A DNA stretch of 64,000 nucleotides from Bradyrhizobium sp. LTSP885 (GCF_000938305.1 NZ_JYMT01000004.1:62001-126000); one strand, 5' to 3'; positions 26,070-35,128 are shown, counted from the stretch's first letter. The notes: a model not told the origin generated them from the sequence alone. Translations and numbers: made by a program.

Positions 26070-26933
26070 TCAGGCCGCCCGTCCCGTTAGTCCTGTGGGC
26101 TTCACCAGCAGCACCAGCACCATCAGCACGAAGACCACGGTGTTGGAGGCTTCCGGATAGAAGTATTTCGTCAGTCCCTCGATCACGCCGAGCGCAAAGC
26201 CGGTGATGATCGATCCCATGATCGAGCCCATGCCGCCGATCACCACCACCGCGAACACCACAATGATGACGTTTTCGCCCATCAGCGGCCGCACCTGGTT
26301 GATCGGCGCCGACAGCACGCCGGCCAGCGCGGCGAGCCCAACGCCGAGCCCGTAGGTCAGCGTGATCATGCGCGGCACGTTGATGCCGAAGGCGCGAACC
26401 AGGGTCGGATTTTCGGTCGCGGCGCGCAGGTAGGCGCCGAGCCGGGTGCGTTCGATCAGGTACCAGGTCCCGATACAGACAATGAGCGAGAAGATCACGA
26501 CCCAGGCGCGATAGATCGGCAGGTACATGAAGCCGAGGTTCATGCCGCCCTTGAGTACATCGGGGATCGAATACGGCAGACCGGAGGAGCCGAAGTAATT
26601 CTGAAACACGCCCTGAATGATCAGCGCCAGCCCGAAGGTCAGGAGCAGTCCGTAGAGATGGTCGAGGCCGGCCAGCCATTGCAGCATGGTCCGCTCCAGG
26701 ATCATGCCGAAGATGCCGACGATAACAGGCGCGATAAGCAGCGCCCACCAGTAATTGATGCCGCCCAGATTGAGCAGGAAATACGCCACGAAGGCGCCCA
26801 TCATGTAGAGCGCGCCATGCGCGAAATTGATGATGTTGAGCATGCCGAAGATCACGGCGAGCCCCAGACTGAGCAGCGCGTAGAACGAGCCGTTGATCAG
26901 TCCCACCAGAAGCTGTGCGTAGAGAGCCTGCAT
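26070..26933 (-). CDS. livH: Branched-chain amino acid ABC transporter permease LivH
   Basis: 287 residues, about eight membrane segments. LLVGLINGSFYALLSLGLAVIFGMLNIINFAHG is the LivH N-terminal signature; the coupling-loop region RLGAYLRAATENPTLVRAFGINV is intact. Partner of LivM in the membrane heterodimer. It begins 64 bp after the livK stop, beyond a strong hairpin at 26963-26989. Confidence 0.94.
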   Translation of the reverse strand: MQALYAQLLVGLINGSFYALLSLGLAVIFGMLNIINFAHGALYMMGAFVAYFLLNLGGINYWWALLIAPVIVGIFGMILERTMLQWLAGLDHLYGLLLTFGLALIIQGVFQNYFGSSGLPYSIPDVLKGGMNLGFMYLPIYRAWVVIFSLIVCIGTWYLIERTRLGAYLRAATENPTLVRAFGINVPRMITLTYGLGVGLAALAGVLSAPINQVRPLMGENVIIVVFAVVVIGGMGSIMGSIITGFALGVIEGLTKYFYPEASNTVVFVLMVLVLLVKPTGLTGRAA

Positions 26934-26962
26934 CGATTTTAGCTTTCGCGAGCTAGATGAAA

Positions 26963-26989
26963 CCCGCCGGTCACGCGGCGACCGGCGGG
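26963..26989 (-). terminator. Intercistronic hairpin between livK and livH
   Basis: On the minus strand CCCGCCGGTC, a 7-base loop, then GACCGGCGGG form a perfect 10-bp GC-rich stem followed by TTT. Its position just after the binding-protein gene suggests partial termination or 3' end protection, which would give more binding protein than permease, as is common in ABC importer operons. Confidence 0.65.
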
Positions 26990-26997
26990 CATGATCG

Positions 26998-28218
26998 TCA
27001 CTTCTTCAGCAATGGACATGTGCTCTGGGCGAGCGGCGTGAAGGCCTGGTCGCCGGACACGGTGCCAACCAGCTTGTAGAAATCCCACGGGCCCTTGGAC
27101 TCCGAGGGCTTCTTCACTTCGAACAGATAGGCATTGTGGGTGACGCGGCCGTTGGCCTGGACTTCGCCCTTGCCGAACAGCGGATCGTCGGTCGGGATCG
27201 ACTTCATCTTGGCGACCACCTTGACGCCGTCATGCGGATTGCTGCCGAGCGCGTCGAGCGCCTTGAAGTAATGCAAGAGGCCCGAATAGACGCCGGCCTG
27301 CACCATGGTCGGCATCGCCCCGTTCTTCATCTTCTCCGAGAACCGCTTGGAGAACGCACGGGTCTGGTCGTTCATGTCCCAGTAGAACGTCTCGGTGAAG
27401 TTGAGGCCCTGCGCCGTCTCGAGCCCGATCGCCTTGACGTCGGTGAGGAACAGCAACAGCGCGGCGAGCTTCTGGCCGCCCTTGACGATGCCGAACTCGG
27501 CAGCCTGCTTGATCGAGTTGGTGGTGTCGCCGCCGGCGTTGGCCAGCCCGATGATCTTGGCCTTCGACGATTGCGCCTGCAGCAGGAAGGACGAGAAGTC
27601 CGAGGTGTTGAGCGGATGCTTGACGCCGCCGACCACCTTGCCGCCATTGGCTGTGATCACAGCCGTGGTGTCGCGCTCGAGCGCGGCGCCGAAGGCGTAA
27701 TCCGCGGTCAGGAAGAACCAGGTGTCGCCGCCGGCCTTCACCAGCGCCTGGCCGGTGGTGTGGGCGAGCATGTAGGTGTCGTAGGTCCAGTGCACCGTGT
27801 TCGGCGAGCACTGCGCGTTGGTCAGATCCGAGGTCGCGGCGCCCGAATTGATGTAGACGCCGTTCTTTTCCTTCACCACATTGTTGACCGCGAGCGCCAC
27901 GCCGGAGTTCGGCACGTCGACGACCACGTCGACCTTGTCGACGTCGAACCATTGCCGAGCGATGGTGGTCCCGATATCGGGCTTGTTCTGGTGGTCGCCG
28001 GAGATCAGGTCGATCGTCCAGCCCTTCGCCTTCAGGCCGGAATCCTCGATCGCCATCTGCGCCGCCAGCGTCGAGCCGGGGCCGCCGAGGTCGGCGTAGA
28101 GGCCGGACTGATCGGACAGCGCACCGATCTTGACGTTCTTGTCGTCGGCCGACGCCAGGCTCGCGGACGCGAGCGTCAACGCAGTGCCGAGCAGGAGCGC
28201 TGAAATCGTATGCTTCAT
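26998..28218 (-). CDS. livK: Liv-type ABC transporter substrate-binding protein
   Basis: 406 residues with a signal peptide (LLLGTALTLASASLASA-DDKNVKIG). The mature part follows the type I periplasmic binding fold of branched-chain amino acid receptors. It is very similar to the orphan at 10040-11275 (shared GGDTTNSIKQA, SGDHQNKPDIG, WFFLTADYAFG). The symbol is by position in the operon; the ligand may be a non-amino-acid compound, since this subgroup is large in Bradyrhizobium. Confidence 0.92.
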   Translation of the reverse strand: MKHTISALLLGTALTLASASLASADDKNVKIGALSDQSGLYADLGGPGSTLAAQMAIEDSGLKAKGWTIDLISGDHQNKPDIGTTIARQWFDVDKVDVVVDVPNSGVALAVNNVVKEKNGVYINSGAATSDLTNAQCSPNTVHWTYDTYMLAHTTGQALVKAGGDTWFFLTADYAFGAALERDTTAVITANGGKVVGGVKHPLNTSDFSSFLLQAQSSKAKIIGLANAGGDTTNSIKQAAEFGIVKGGQKLAALLLFLTDVKAIGLETAQGLNFTETFYWDMNDQTRAFSKRFSEKMKNGAMPTMVQAGVYSGLLHYFKALDALGSNPHDGVKVVAKMKSIPTDDPLFGKGEVQANGRVTHNAYLFEVKKPSESKGPWDFYKLVGTVSGDQAFTPLAQSTCPLLKK

Positions 28219-28258
28219 ATCGTGTTCCCTCTTCTTAAATTTTCTGATTCTGGCGATT

Positions 28259-29002
28259 TCAAACGCCGAGATAGGTATGGAGCTTGTCCATGTTGGCCGA
28301 CAGTTCCGAATTCGCGAAGCCGTCGATTACCTTGCCATGCTCGACGATGTAATAGCGGTCGGCAACGGTCGAGGCGAAACGGAAATTCTGCTCGACCAGA
28401 AGGATCGTGAATCCCTCCGACTTCAGCCGCGCAATGGTGTGGCCGATCTGCTGGATGATGACGGGCGCGAGCCCTTCGGTCGGCTCGTCCAGCATCAGGA
28501 AGCGCGCGCCGGTGCGCAGGATGCGCGCAATCGCCAGCATCTGCTGCTCGCCGCCCGAGAGCTTGGTGCCCTGGCTGGAGAGCCGCTCCTTCAGGTTCGG
28601 AAACAGCGTGAAGATCTGATCGAGCGACAGACCTCCGGCGCGCACCACCGGCGGCAGCAGCAGGTTCTCGCGCACGTCGAGGCTTGAGAAAATGCCGCGC
28701 TCCTCGGGACAGAAGGCGATGCCCATCCGCGCGATCCGATCGGACGTGGTGCGAATGATCTCCTGATTGTCAAAACGGATCGAGCCGGTGCGCTTGCCGA
28801 TGATGCCCATCACCGACTTCAGCGTGGTGGTCTTGCCGGCCCCGTTGCGGCCGAGCAGCGTCACCACCTCGCCAGCCTTCACACTGAAATTGATGCCGTG
28901 AAGGATGTGGGATTCGCCGTACCAGGCCTGCAGATCCTTGACCGACAGCACCTCGATGCCCGCTTCTGTCGCGGGAGCTTCCGCCAGTTTCGCCTCAGCC
29001 AT
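28259..29002 (-). CDS. livF: Liv-type ABC transporter ATP-binding protein LivF
   Basis: 247 residues. Walker A GRNGAGKTTT, Q-loop region, ABC signature LSGGEQQM, Walker B RFLMLDEPTEGLAP, and the H-loop region LLVEQNF. The short sequence and EGLAP after Walker B are typical of LivF. It overlaps the end of livG by eight bases, so translation is coupled. Confidence 0.95.
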   Translation of the reverse strand: MAEAKLAEAPATEAGIEVLSVKDLQAWYGESHILHGINFSVKAGEVVTLLGRNGAGKTTTLKSVMGIIGKRTGSIRFDNQEIIRTTSDRIARMGIAFCPEERGIFSSLDVRENLLLPPVVRAGGLSLDQIFTLFPNLKERLSSQGTKLSGGEQQMLAIARILRTGARFLMLDEPTEGLAPVIIQQIGHTIARLKSEGFTILLVEQNFRFASTVADRYYIVEHGKVIDGFANSELSANMDKLHTYLGV

Positions 29003-29765
29003 GACCCGCTCCCAGATAGGCTTCCTTCACGCGCTCGTCCTTGGAGAGGTCGGCGTAACTGCCCTCCGCCAGCACCTGCCCGCGCGTCAGCACGGTAATG
29101 ATGTCGGAGAGATTGGCCACGACCGAGAGGTTATGTTCGACCATCAGGATAGTGTACTTGGCCGAGATGCGCTTGATCAGGGCGGCGATCTTGTCGATGT
29201 CCTCGTGGCCCATGCCGGCCATCGGCTCGTCGAGCAGCATCATCTCGGGGTCGAGCGCCAGCGTCGTTGCAATTTCAAGTGCGCGCTTGCGGCCATAAGG
29301 CATCTCGACGGCCGGCGTGTTGGCGAATTCGCTTAAGCCGACGTCGTTCAAGAGCTCGTGGGCGCGGCCGTTATAGCGGTCCAGCACGGTCTTGGAGCGC
29401 CAGAAATCGAACGACGAGCCGTGCTGGCGCTGCAGCGCCACGCGGACGTTTTCGAGCGCGGTCAGATGCGGAAACACGGCCGAGATCTGGAATGACCGGA
29501 CCAGCCCGAGCCGCGCCACGTCGGCCGGCGCCATCGCGGTGATGTCGTGACCCTTGTAGCGGATCTGGCCCGCCGACGGCTTCAGGAATTTGGTCAGCAG
29601 GTTGAAACAGGTCGTCTTGCCGGCGCCATTGGGCCCGATCAACGCATGGATACTGCCGCGACGCACCTTCAGCGCGACGTCGCGAACGGCGAAGAAACCC
29701 GCGAATTCCTTGGTTAGTCCGCTGGTTTCGAGAATGAACTCATCGGCCAAATAGATTTCCCCCAT
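28995..29765 (-). CDS. livG: Liv-type ABC transporter ATP-binding protein LivG
   Basis: 256 residues. Walker A GPNGAGKTTCFN, Walker B MMLLDEPMAGM, and the LivG-type segment GLVRSFQISAVFPHLTALENV. The canonical LSGGQ is replaced by MPYGRKRALEIATTLA, a variation usual in LivG. First gene of the operon; its promoter must lie in 29766-30008, where I found no recognisable regulator site. Confidence 0.94.
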   Translation of the reverse strand: MGEIYLADEFILETSGLTKEFAGFFAVRDVALKVRRGSIHALIGPNGAGKTTCFNLLTKFLKPSAGQIRYKGHDITAMAPADVARLGLVRSFQISAVFPHLTALENVRVALQRQHGSSFDFWRSKTVLDRYNGRAHELLNDVGLSEFANTPAVEMPYGRKRALEIATTLALDPEMMLLDEPMAGMGHEDIDKIAALIKRISAKYTILMVEHNLSVVANLSDIITVLTRGQVLAEGSYADLSKDERVKEAYLGAGHG

Positions 29766-30008
29766 GCGCTATCGATGCGAGGCCTCTCGCCGCGTAGCCA
29801 GTTTTTTCACGTCCGACAGGTTGCCCGAACCGTCTTGGAAACCGTCCCGGGCCTGCCGCCTCCGGGCCGGAATATGCCGTCATCCGCGGTGGTTAGGCAA
29901 GGTGGAAAGCTGTGCAGTGCGGCATCGGCAAGACCGGTTTCGGTTCATCCTTAGTCGAATAGCATTCGGTCGCACTTTGCGCGTCGGAAAGCGGTCGTTA
30001 ACGGTGTT

Positions 30009-30692
30009 TTGCCCCGATTCCGCGCTTTCATAGAATATTTCCGTCTATGGCGGAGGCTCTGGCGGTTGGACAGAGAGCGGGCCCCACCCTTGCAGTTCGA
30101 GAGCGCCAATCCGTCGGTCGTCAAATCGATCAGGCAACGCGATTTCCTGAACAATTGGCTGCGACTCTATGCCCGCGGCCAGGTCATTCCGCGGATAGAC
30201 GAGTATCAGCCGGAGCGGATCGAGGAAGATCTGCCGGATCTGGTCTTCTTCACCGTCGACATGACGGCGCAGGAGCCGCGGCTGACGATCCAGAGCGACG
30301 GCACGCGGATGGCGAATGCCTACGGACACACCGGCAAGGGCCGCCAGCTCGACGAGTATCTCGGACCGCGGCTCGCGCCGATTGTGGTGCCGGTCTACCA
30401 TGAATGCATCGCCCGCCGCCTGCCGGCCTACACCATCGCCGATATCGATGACGTCTACGGCCGCGTCGTCGCCTATGAGCGGTTGCTGCTGCCGTTCTCG
30501 GATGGCGGTCCGGTCACGCATCTGATCGCGTCGCTGAAGACGATCAGCGCGGACGGCAGCTTCGAAATCCGCAATCTGATGCGCGGCAACGACAGGCTGC
30601 CGGAGCCCCGGCTGCGCGCCATCATCGATCGCGACCTGTTCCATCGTGCCCCCGGCCGCATCCCGCGCGGCGACGTGCTCGAGTTCGGCTAG
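30009..30692 (+). CDS. PAS-fold protein (PAS_5-like), first of a tandem pair
   Basis: 227 residues if the TTG at 30009 is used; a TTG at 30090 would align the start with the neighbouring paralog. From residue 28 it parallels the next gene: NPSVVKSIRQRDFLNNWLRL against DPSVIKSITQRVLLNAWLRA, and YERLLLPFSDGG against YERLLLPFGRGD. The region TYTIADIDDVYGRVVAYERLLLPF fits the PAS_5 family found mostly in Bradyrhizobium and relatives. No output domain is attached, so a stand-alone sensor or adaptor is likely; the ligand is unknown. Confidence 0.65.
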   Translation: MPRFRAFIEYFRLWRRLWRLDRERAPPLQFESANPSVVKSIRQRDFLNNWLRLYARGQVIPRIDEYQPERIEEDLPDLVFFTVDMTAQEPRLTIQSDGTRMANAYGHTGKGRQLDEYLGPRLAPIVVPVYHECIARRLPAYTIADIDDVYGRVVAYERLLLPFSDGGPVTHLIASLKTISADGSFEIRNLMRGNDRLPEPRLRAIIDRDLFHRAPGRIPRGDVLEFG

Positions 30693-30695
30693 ACG

Positions 30696-31310
30696 ATGGA
30701 CTTCGCAAGTGCCGATCCATCGGTGATCAAATCGATCACGCAACGCGTGCTGCTGAACGCCTGGCTGCGCGCATTGCGGCAGCCGAATGTGCTTCCCCTG
30801 CTCTCCGACTTTCATGCCGCCGGCGCCGCGGAAGAGCGGGCCGACATGATGGGGTTCGACGTGGTCGGCAGCGGCGATGGCGCTCGCTTCCTGATCACAC
30901 AGGAGGGCGCCCGTCTGACCACCGCCTATGGCAACGAGCACGTCGATCCGGCACGCCGGACCAACCGCTTTCTGGATGATGCGATCGGCCCGGACCGATA
31001 TGCGCACGTCAACCCATCCTATCGCTCGTGCCTGGCGCACAAGCGACCGAGCTACACGGTCTCGACCGTCGACGATGCCGACGGCAAGGACGTCTCCTAT
31101 GAACGGCTGCTGCTGCCGTTCGGACGCGGCGACACCGTCGAGCAGCTGATCGGCTCCTACAAGGCGATCAGCATCGAAGGCCGCTTCAAGCTCAACAATC
31201 TGATGGGCGTGATGCCAAAGGCCGTTCCGGTCGTCGTCATCAGGGCCGTGATCGACCGCAGCTTCGTTCCGGCACGCCCGGCGGCACATGATTCCGTCGA
31301 GCTGATTTAG
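30696..31310 (+). CDS. PAS-fold protein (PAS_5-like), second of a tandem pair
   Basis: 204 residues, starting three bases after the first gene's stop, so probably co-transcribed. The central segment PSYRSCLAHKRPSYTVSTVDDADGKDVSYERLLLPFGRGD matches its neighbour in layout. The pair looks like a tandem duplication that has since diverged to roughly a third identity. No membrane segment or enzymatic domain is visible. Confidence 0.75.
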   Translation: MDFASADPSVIKSITQRVLLNAWLRALRQPNVLPLLSDFHAAGAAEERADMMGFDVVGSGDGARFLITQEGARLTTAYGNEHVDPARRTNRFLDDAIGPDRYAHVNPSYRSCLAHKRPSYTVSTVDDADGKDVSYERLLLPFGRGDTVEQLIGSYKAISIEGRFKLNNLMGVMPKAVPVVVIRAVIDRSFVPARPAAHDSVELI

Positions 31311-31323
31311 CCTTTCTTGTTTT

Positions 31324-31371
31324 GACGCGTTTTCTTCACGCGAACCGGTGCCCACTTCGCTCGAAAGCGCT
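31324..31371. repeat. Intergenic repeat, family E (copy 2)
   Basis: GACGCGTTTTCTTCACGCGAACC ... CACTTCGCTCGAAAGCGCT, differing from 23141-23188 at only a few bases. As in the first copy it lies between convergent genes. Confidence 0.75.
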
Positions 31372-31737
31372 TTAGCTCTTCCGCGCCTTCGCCGGCACTT
31401 CCTTGGCGTAGATATCCGGCTTGAAGCCGACGACGCGCTTGGGCCCGAGATCGAGCACCGGACGCTTGATCATCGATGGCTGGTCGGCCATCAGCGCCAA
31501 GGCCTTGCGCTCGTTCAATCCCTCCTTGTCGCCGTCAGCCAGTTTCTTGAAGGTGGTACCGGCGCGATTGAGCAGCGTCTCCCAGCCGACCTCGTCGCTC
31601 CACTGCTTGAGCTTGTCCTTGGCGATGCCTGAGGCCTTGTAGTCGTGAAAGTCGTAGGCGACGCCATGATTGTCGAGCCAGGCGCGCGCCTTCTTCATAG
31701 TGTCACAGTTCTTGATTCCGTAGATCGTGATGGTCAA
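31372..31737 (-). CDS. ArsC/Spx-family reductase-like protein (YffB type)
   Basis: 121 residues with the thioredoxin-like opening TITIYGIKNCDTMKKARAWLDNHGVAYDFHDYK and the later IKRPVLDLGPKRVVGF motif with the conserved R-P. The single N-terminal cysteine lies in NCDT, as in YffB, rather than the CxxC of Spx. A TTG at 31737 with GGGGAA upstream matches the family start; ATGs at 31752 and 31764 are alternatives. Likely a glutathione-dependent thiol reductase; arsenate as substrate is not supported by context. Confidence 0.82.
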   Translation of the reverse strand: MTITIYGIKNCDTMKKARAWLDNHGVAYDFHDYKASGIAKDKLKQWSDEVGWETLLNRAGTTFKKLADGDKEGLNERKALALMADQPSMIKRPVLDLGPKRVVGFKPDIYAKEVPAKARKS

Positions 31738-31836
31738 TGCCGTTCCCCGCATGCGTTGCTGCATGAAATTAGCCCCGCGGCAGCGCCTGCGCCAGATCGG
31801 ATCGGATCAGTCTCCACACCGATATTGCCGGCGGCC

Positions 31837-32340
31837 TCAATGCGCGTAGCGGGTGAAGACGAAGTCATAGTCGCTGGCATGCGCCTGATGGCAGGCAAAG
31901 CAGGTCTCGTGCTGGGCTGCATCCACCGGCTTGCCGTCGATGAAGCGGCCGAAGCCCCATCCGCCGGTCGATGCGTATCGGGCGGAGTCCTTGACCATGA
32001 CCTGGACGGTGGTCGCCGGCCCCGTGACGAAGGCGCCCTTGAGGCCAGCCACCGGCTTGCGCTTCCAGGCCAGCTTGACCAGCACGGTGCCGTCCGGAAA
32101 CTGAGCCGCACCGTCCTGGTAGGCCTTCACGGCGGTGGCGTTGCCAAGGACGCTCCTCAACTCGTCGAGCCCGATCTCTTCTCCCGGCGCGATCAGCTTC
32201 CAGTCGCGGTACCCGGCTGGAATTGTCACCCCGAAAATGGGCGATGCCGCATCGTCGGCATGTCCGACCGCAAAGGGCAATGACGCGGTGATGCAGGATG
32301 CCGCGATCGCGGCAACCGCCCACTTCAAGACCTGTCTCAT
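31837..32340 (-). CDS. Cytochrome P460 family protein
   Basis: 167 residues. Signal peptide (AIAASCITASLPFAVGHA), then the P460 fold pattern (IPAGYRDWKLIAPGEE, LRSVLGNATAVKAY, FPDGTVLVKLAWKRK) and a C-terminal heme c site C147-x-x-C150-H151. Known members oxidise hydroxylamine or bind small nitrogen species in the periplasm. It starts 25 bp after the stop of the Tat-exported hydrolase gene, so the two form an operon. The physiological substrate here is unknown. Confidence 0.85.
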   Translation of the reverse strand: MRQVLKWAVAAIAASCITASLPFAVGHADDAASPIFGVTIPAGYRDWKLIAPGEEIGLDELRSVLGNATAVKAYQDGAAQFPDGTVLVKLAWKRKPVAGLKGAFVTGPATTVQVMVKDSARYASTGGWGFGRFIDGKPVDAAQHETCFACHQAHASDYDFVFTRYAH

Positions 32341-32365
32341 GATCCGCTACCCGTACGTTCCACGC

Positions 32366-33412
32366 TCAGGCCCGGCTGACGTCGATCACGGCCTGGGCAA
32401 ACGCCTGCGGCGCCTCCTGCGGCAGATTGTGACCGATGCCGCCAGTTGAGAGCCGGTGCTCATAATGTCCGGAGAACTTCTTGGCATAGGCTGCGGGCTC
32501 CGGATGCGGCGCGCCGTTGGCATCGCCTTCCATCGTAATCGTCGGCACAGCGATGACCGGCGCCTGCGCCAGCGTCTTTTCGAAAGCGTCGTACTTCGTT
32601 TCGCCCTCGGCAAGGTCGAGCCTCCAGCGATAATTGTGCACGACGATGTCGACATGGTCAGGATTGTCGAAGGCGACAGCGCTGCGGTCGAAGGTGGCGT
32701 CGTCGAACTTCCACTTCGGCGAAGCGAGCTGCCAGATCAGTTTGTTGAAGTCATGCCGGTTCTTGGCATAGCCCTCGCGGCCGCGTTCGGTGACGAAATA
32801 GAACTGGTACCACCATTGCAGCTCGGCCTTCGGCGGCAGCGGCATCTTGCCGGCCTGCTGGCCGCCGATCAGGTAGCCGCTCACCGACACCATCGCCTTG
32901 CAGCGCTCCGGCCAGAGCACCGCCATGATATTGGCCGTGCGCGCCCCCCAATCGAAGCCGGCAAGCGTCGCCTTCTCGATCTTCAGCGCATCCATCAGCG
33001 CGATGATGTCGGAGGCAACCGCGACCGGCTGACCGCTGCGCTTCGTGTCCACCGAGAGAAACCGCGTCGTGCCGTAGCCGCGCAGATGAGGAACGATAAC
33101 GCGGTAGCCGGCCTCAGCAAGCGCCGGCGCGACGTCGGCGTAGGCGTTGATATCGTAGGGCCAGCCATGCAGCAGGATCACGGCGGGACCGGTGGCGGGC
33201 CCCATCTCGACGTAACCGACATTGAGCGCGCCGGCATCGATCTGCTTCACCGGGCCGAGTGAAGCATGCGCGCCGGCCTTGATCGCGGGTAATTTAGCCT
33301 TGGCGGCTGACTGCGCGTGCGCCGGGGCGATGATGCCGAAGCCGGCGGCGGCGAGCGTCCCTCCGGCGATGCCAAGGAAGTGACGGCGTTGCTGATTGAT
33401 GGATTGCGACAT
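32366..33412 (-). CDS. Tat-exported alpha/beta hydrolase, epoxide hydrolase-like
   Basis: 348 residues. An N-terminal twin-arginine signal (QQRRHFLGIAGG, then AHA-QS) indicates folded export. The hydrolase fold shows HGWPYD, the nucleophile elbow GFDWGART with D154 instead of serine, and the catalytic histidine in GGIGHNLPQEAP. An Asp nucleophile places it with epoxide hydrolases or haloalkane dehalogenases. The ATG at 33412 starts the signal peptide; the longer frame adds only ten residues. Co-oriented with the cytochrome P460 gene. Confidence 0.86.
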   Translation of the reverse strand: MSQSINQQRRHFLGIAGGTLAAAGFGIIAPAHAQSAAKAKLPAIKAGAHASLGPVKQIDAGALNVGYVEMGPATGPAVILLHGWPYDINAYADVAPALAEAGYRVIVPHLRGYGTTRFLSVDTKRSGQPVAVASDIIALMDALKIEKATLAGFDWGARTANIMAVLWPERCKAMVSVSGYLIGGQQAGKMPLPPKAELQWWYQFYFVTERGREGYAKNRHDFNKLIWQLASPKWKFDDATFDRSAVAFDNPDHVDIVVHNYRWRLDLAEGETKYDAFEKTLAQAPVIAVPTITMEGDANGAPHPEPAAYAKKFSGHYEHRLSTGGIGHNLPQEAPQAFAQAVIDVSRA

Positions 33413-33576
33413 GGCGATCTCCCGGATGTGCGTGTCACTTATCAGCATGGCAGAGCCCGAGCCGGCGCGCTTTGAGACAACGTGGATTTACCCTTCAGAT
33501 CGTCGTGATTTTTGCGCCGGCCCGGCTGTGCTAGGTTCCGCCACTCTGATTAGCACCGACCGCCGGACGCTCGAAT

Positions 33577-35127
33577 TTGCTCTACCATTTCAATGACTTC
33601 ACCCTCGATCCTGATCGTCGCGAGCTGCACCGCGGCGATGCGCTGGTGGCTGTCGAGCCGCAGGTCTTCGATCTCATCGAGTTCCTCATTCGCGCCCGTG
33701 ATCGCGTGGTCAGCCGCGACGACGTCCTCGCAGCCGTCTGGCACGGCCGGATCGTCTCGGAAGCGACCTTGGGCAGCCGGATCAATGCCGCCCGGATGGC
33801 GATCGGCGACAATGGCGAGGAGCAGCGCCTGATCCGCACCCTGCCCCGCAAGGGGCTCCGATTTGTCGGCGAGGTCCGGGAAGGCGCCGTTTCCACCCAG
33901 ACCGCCGCGGTGAGCGCCGGCGCTCGCCCGAGCGAGGGACCTGCAATCGCGGTGCTGCCTTTCACCAACATGAGCGGCGACGCCGAGCAGGACTATTTCG
34001 CCGACGGCATCGCCGAGGATATCACCACCGCCCTCTCCCGCTGCGGCGGGCTGACAGTCATCGCGCGCAACTCCGCCTTCACCTACAAGGGCAAGACGGT
34101 CGATATCCGCGAGGTCGGACGCGATCTGGGCGTCGGCTATGTGCTCGAGGGCAGTGTCCGCCGCGGCGGCGATCGGCTGCGGATCACCGGGCAGTTGATC
34201 GACGCGGTCTCCGGCGCCCATCTGTGGGCCGACCGTTTCGACGGCGCGGCCAACGAGGTCTTCGACCTGCAGGACCGCATCACCGAAAGCGTGGTCGGCG
34301 CGATCGAGCCGACTTTGCATGTGGCGGAAGCCGAACGCCGCCGGGCGGCACCGCCCGACAAGCTCGATGCCTACGACCTGCTGTTGCGCGCCTACAGCCT
34401 GCGCTACCAATTCACGCCCGAGAGCATGGAAGCGGCACTCGATTGCCTCGACCGGGCGCTGGCGCTGGATCCCGACTACGCGCCGGCGATGGCGGCGTCG
34501 GCCTATTGCCATGCGCTGCGCCACTTCCAGGGCTGGGTGACGCCGACCGATCCATATCGGGAGCGCGCGGTCGCGCGCGCCTGGCGCGCCGTCGAGCTTG
34601 CGCCTGGCGATGCGCAGGTGTTGTGGATGGCGGCGTTCGCGATCTGGAACATGGCCGACGAGATCGAGCCGGCGCGTGAATTGTTCGAGCGCTCGCTTGC
34701 GATCAATCCGAACTCGGCGATGGCGCTGGTGCTTGGCGGCTGGATCGAGGCGATGCGCGGCAACCAGGCGGCCGGCCGGGCGATGATCGAGCGCGCGCAG
34801 CGGCTGAACCCGCGCGACCCGCGCGGCTGGTTCGCCTCCGCGGCGCTCGCGATCTGCGCGGTGCTCGACCAGAACTTCGCCGAGGCGGTGATGTGGGCGG
34901 ACAAGGCACTGGCGCAGAACCGCCGTTTCGCGGTGGCGCTGCGCGTGCTGATCGTGGCGCTGGTCAAGAACGGCGACCATGAGCGCGCGACACAGGTGGC
35001 GCGCGAGTTGCTCAAGGTCGAGCCGACGTTCACGATCTCGGGCTTTCTGTCGCGGATTCCGTTTCCCGTCGAGTCGATGTCGAAGACCTACGTCGAGACG
35101 CTGAAGGCCGCCGGCGTTCCGGATTGA
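33577..35127 (+). CDS. Winged-helix regulator with TolB-like and TPR domains
   Basis: 516 residues. An OmpR/CadC-type winged helix (residues about 1-95, ending in LIRTLPRKGLRFVGEV) is joined to a TolB N-terminal-like domain (IAVLPFTNMSGDAEQDYFADGIAEDITTALSR ... YVLEGSVRRGGDRLRITGQLIDA) and a run of TPR-like helices to the end. No membrane segment is present, so unlike CadC it is soluble. Start is a TTG with no clear ribosome site. This architecture is common in rhizobia with unknown signals and targets. Confidence 0.82.
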   Translation: MLYHFNDFTLDPDRRELHRGDALVAVEPQVFDLIEFLIRARDRVVSRDDVLAAVWHGRIVSEATLGSRINAARMAIGDNGEEQRLIRTLPRKGLRFVGEVREGAVSTQTAAVSAGARPSEGPAIAVLPFTNMSGDAEQDYFADGIAEDITTALSRCGGLTVIARNSAFTYKGKTVDIREVGRDLGVGYVLEGSVRRGGDRLRITGQLIDAVSGAHLWADRFDGAANEVFDLQDRITESVVGAIEPTLHVAEAERRRAAPPDKLDAYDLLLRAYSLRYQFTPESMEAALDCLDRALALDPDYAPAMAASAYCHALRHFQGWVTPTDPYRERAVARAWRAVELAPGDAQVLWMAAFAIWNMADEIEPARELFERSLAINPNSAMALVLGGWIEAMRGNQAAGRAMIERAQRLNPRDPRGWFASAALAICAVLDQNFAEAVMWADKALAQNRRFAVALRVLIVALVKNGDHERATQVARELLKVEPTFTISGFLSRIPFPVESMSKTYVETLKAAGVPD

Positions 35128-35128
35128 T

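Noticed and set aside
33550..34980. A 476-codon minus-strand frame opposite the winged-helix/TPR regulator
   Set aside because: It is His/Arg/Gln-rich antisense shadow without any domain, while the plus strand encodes recognisable motifs.
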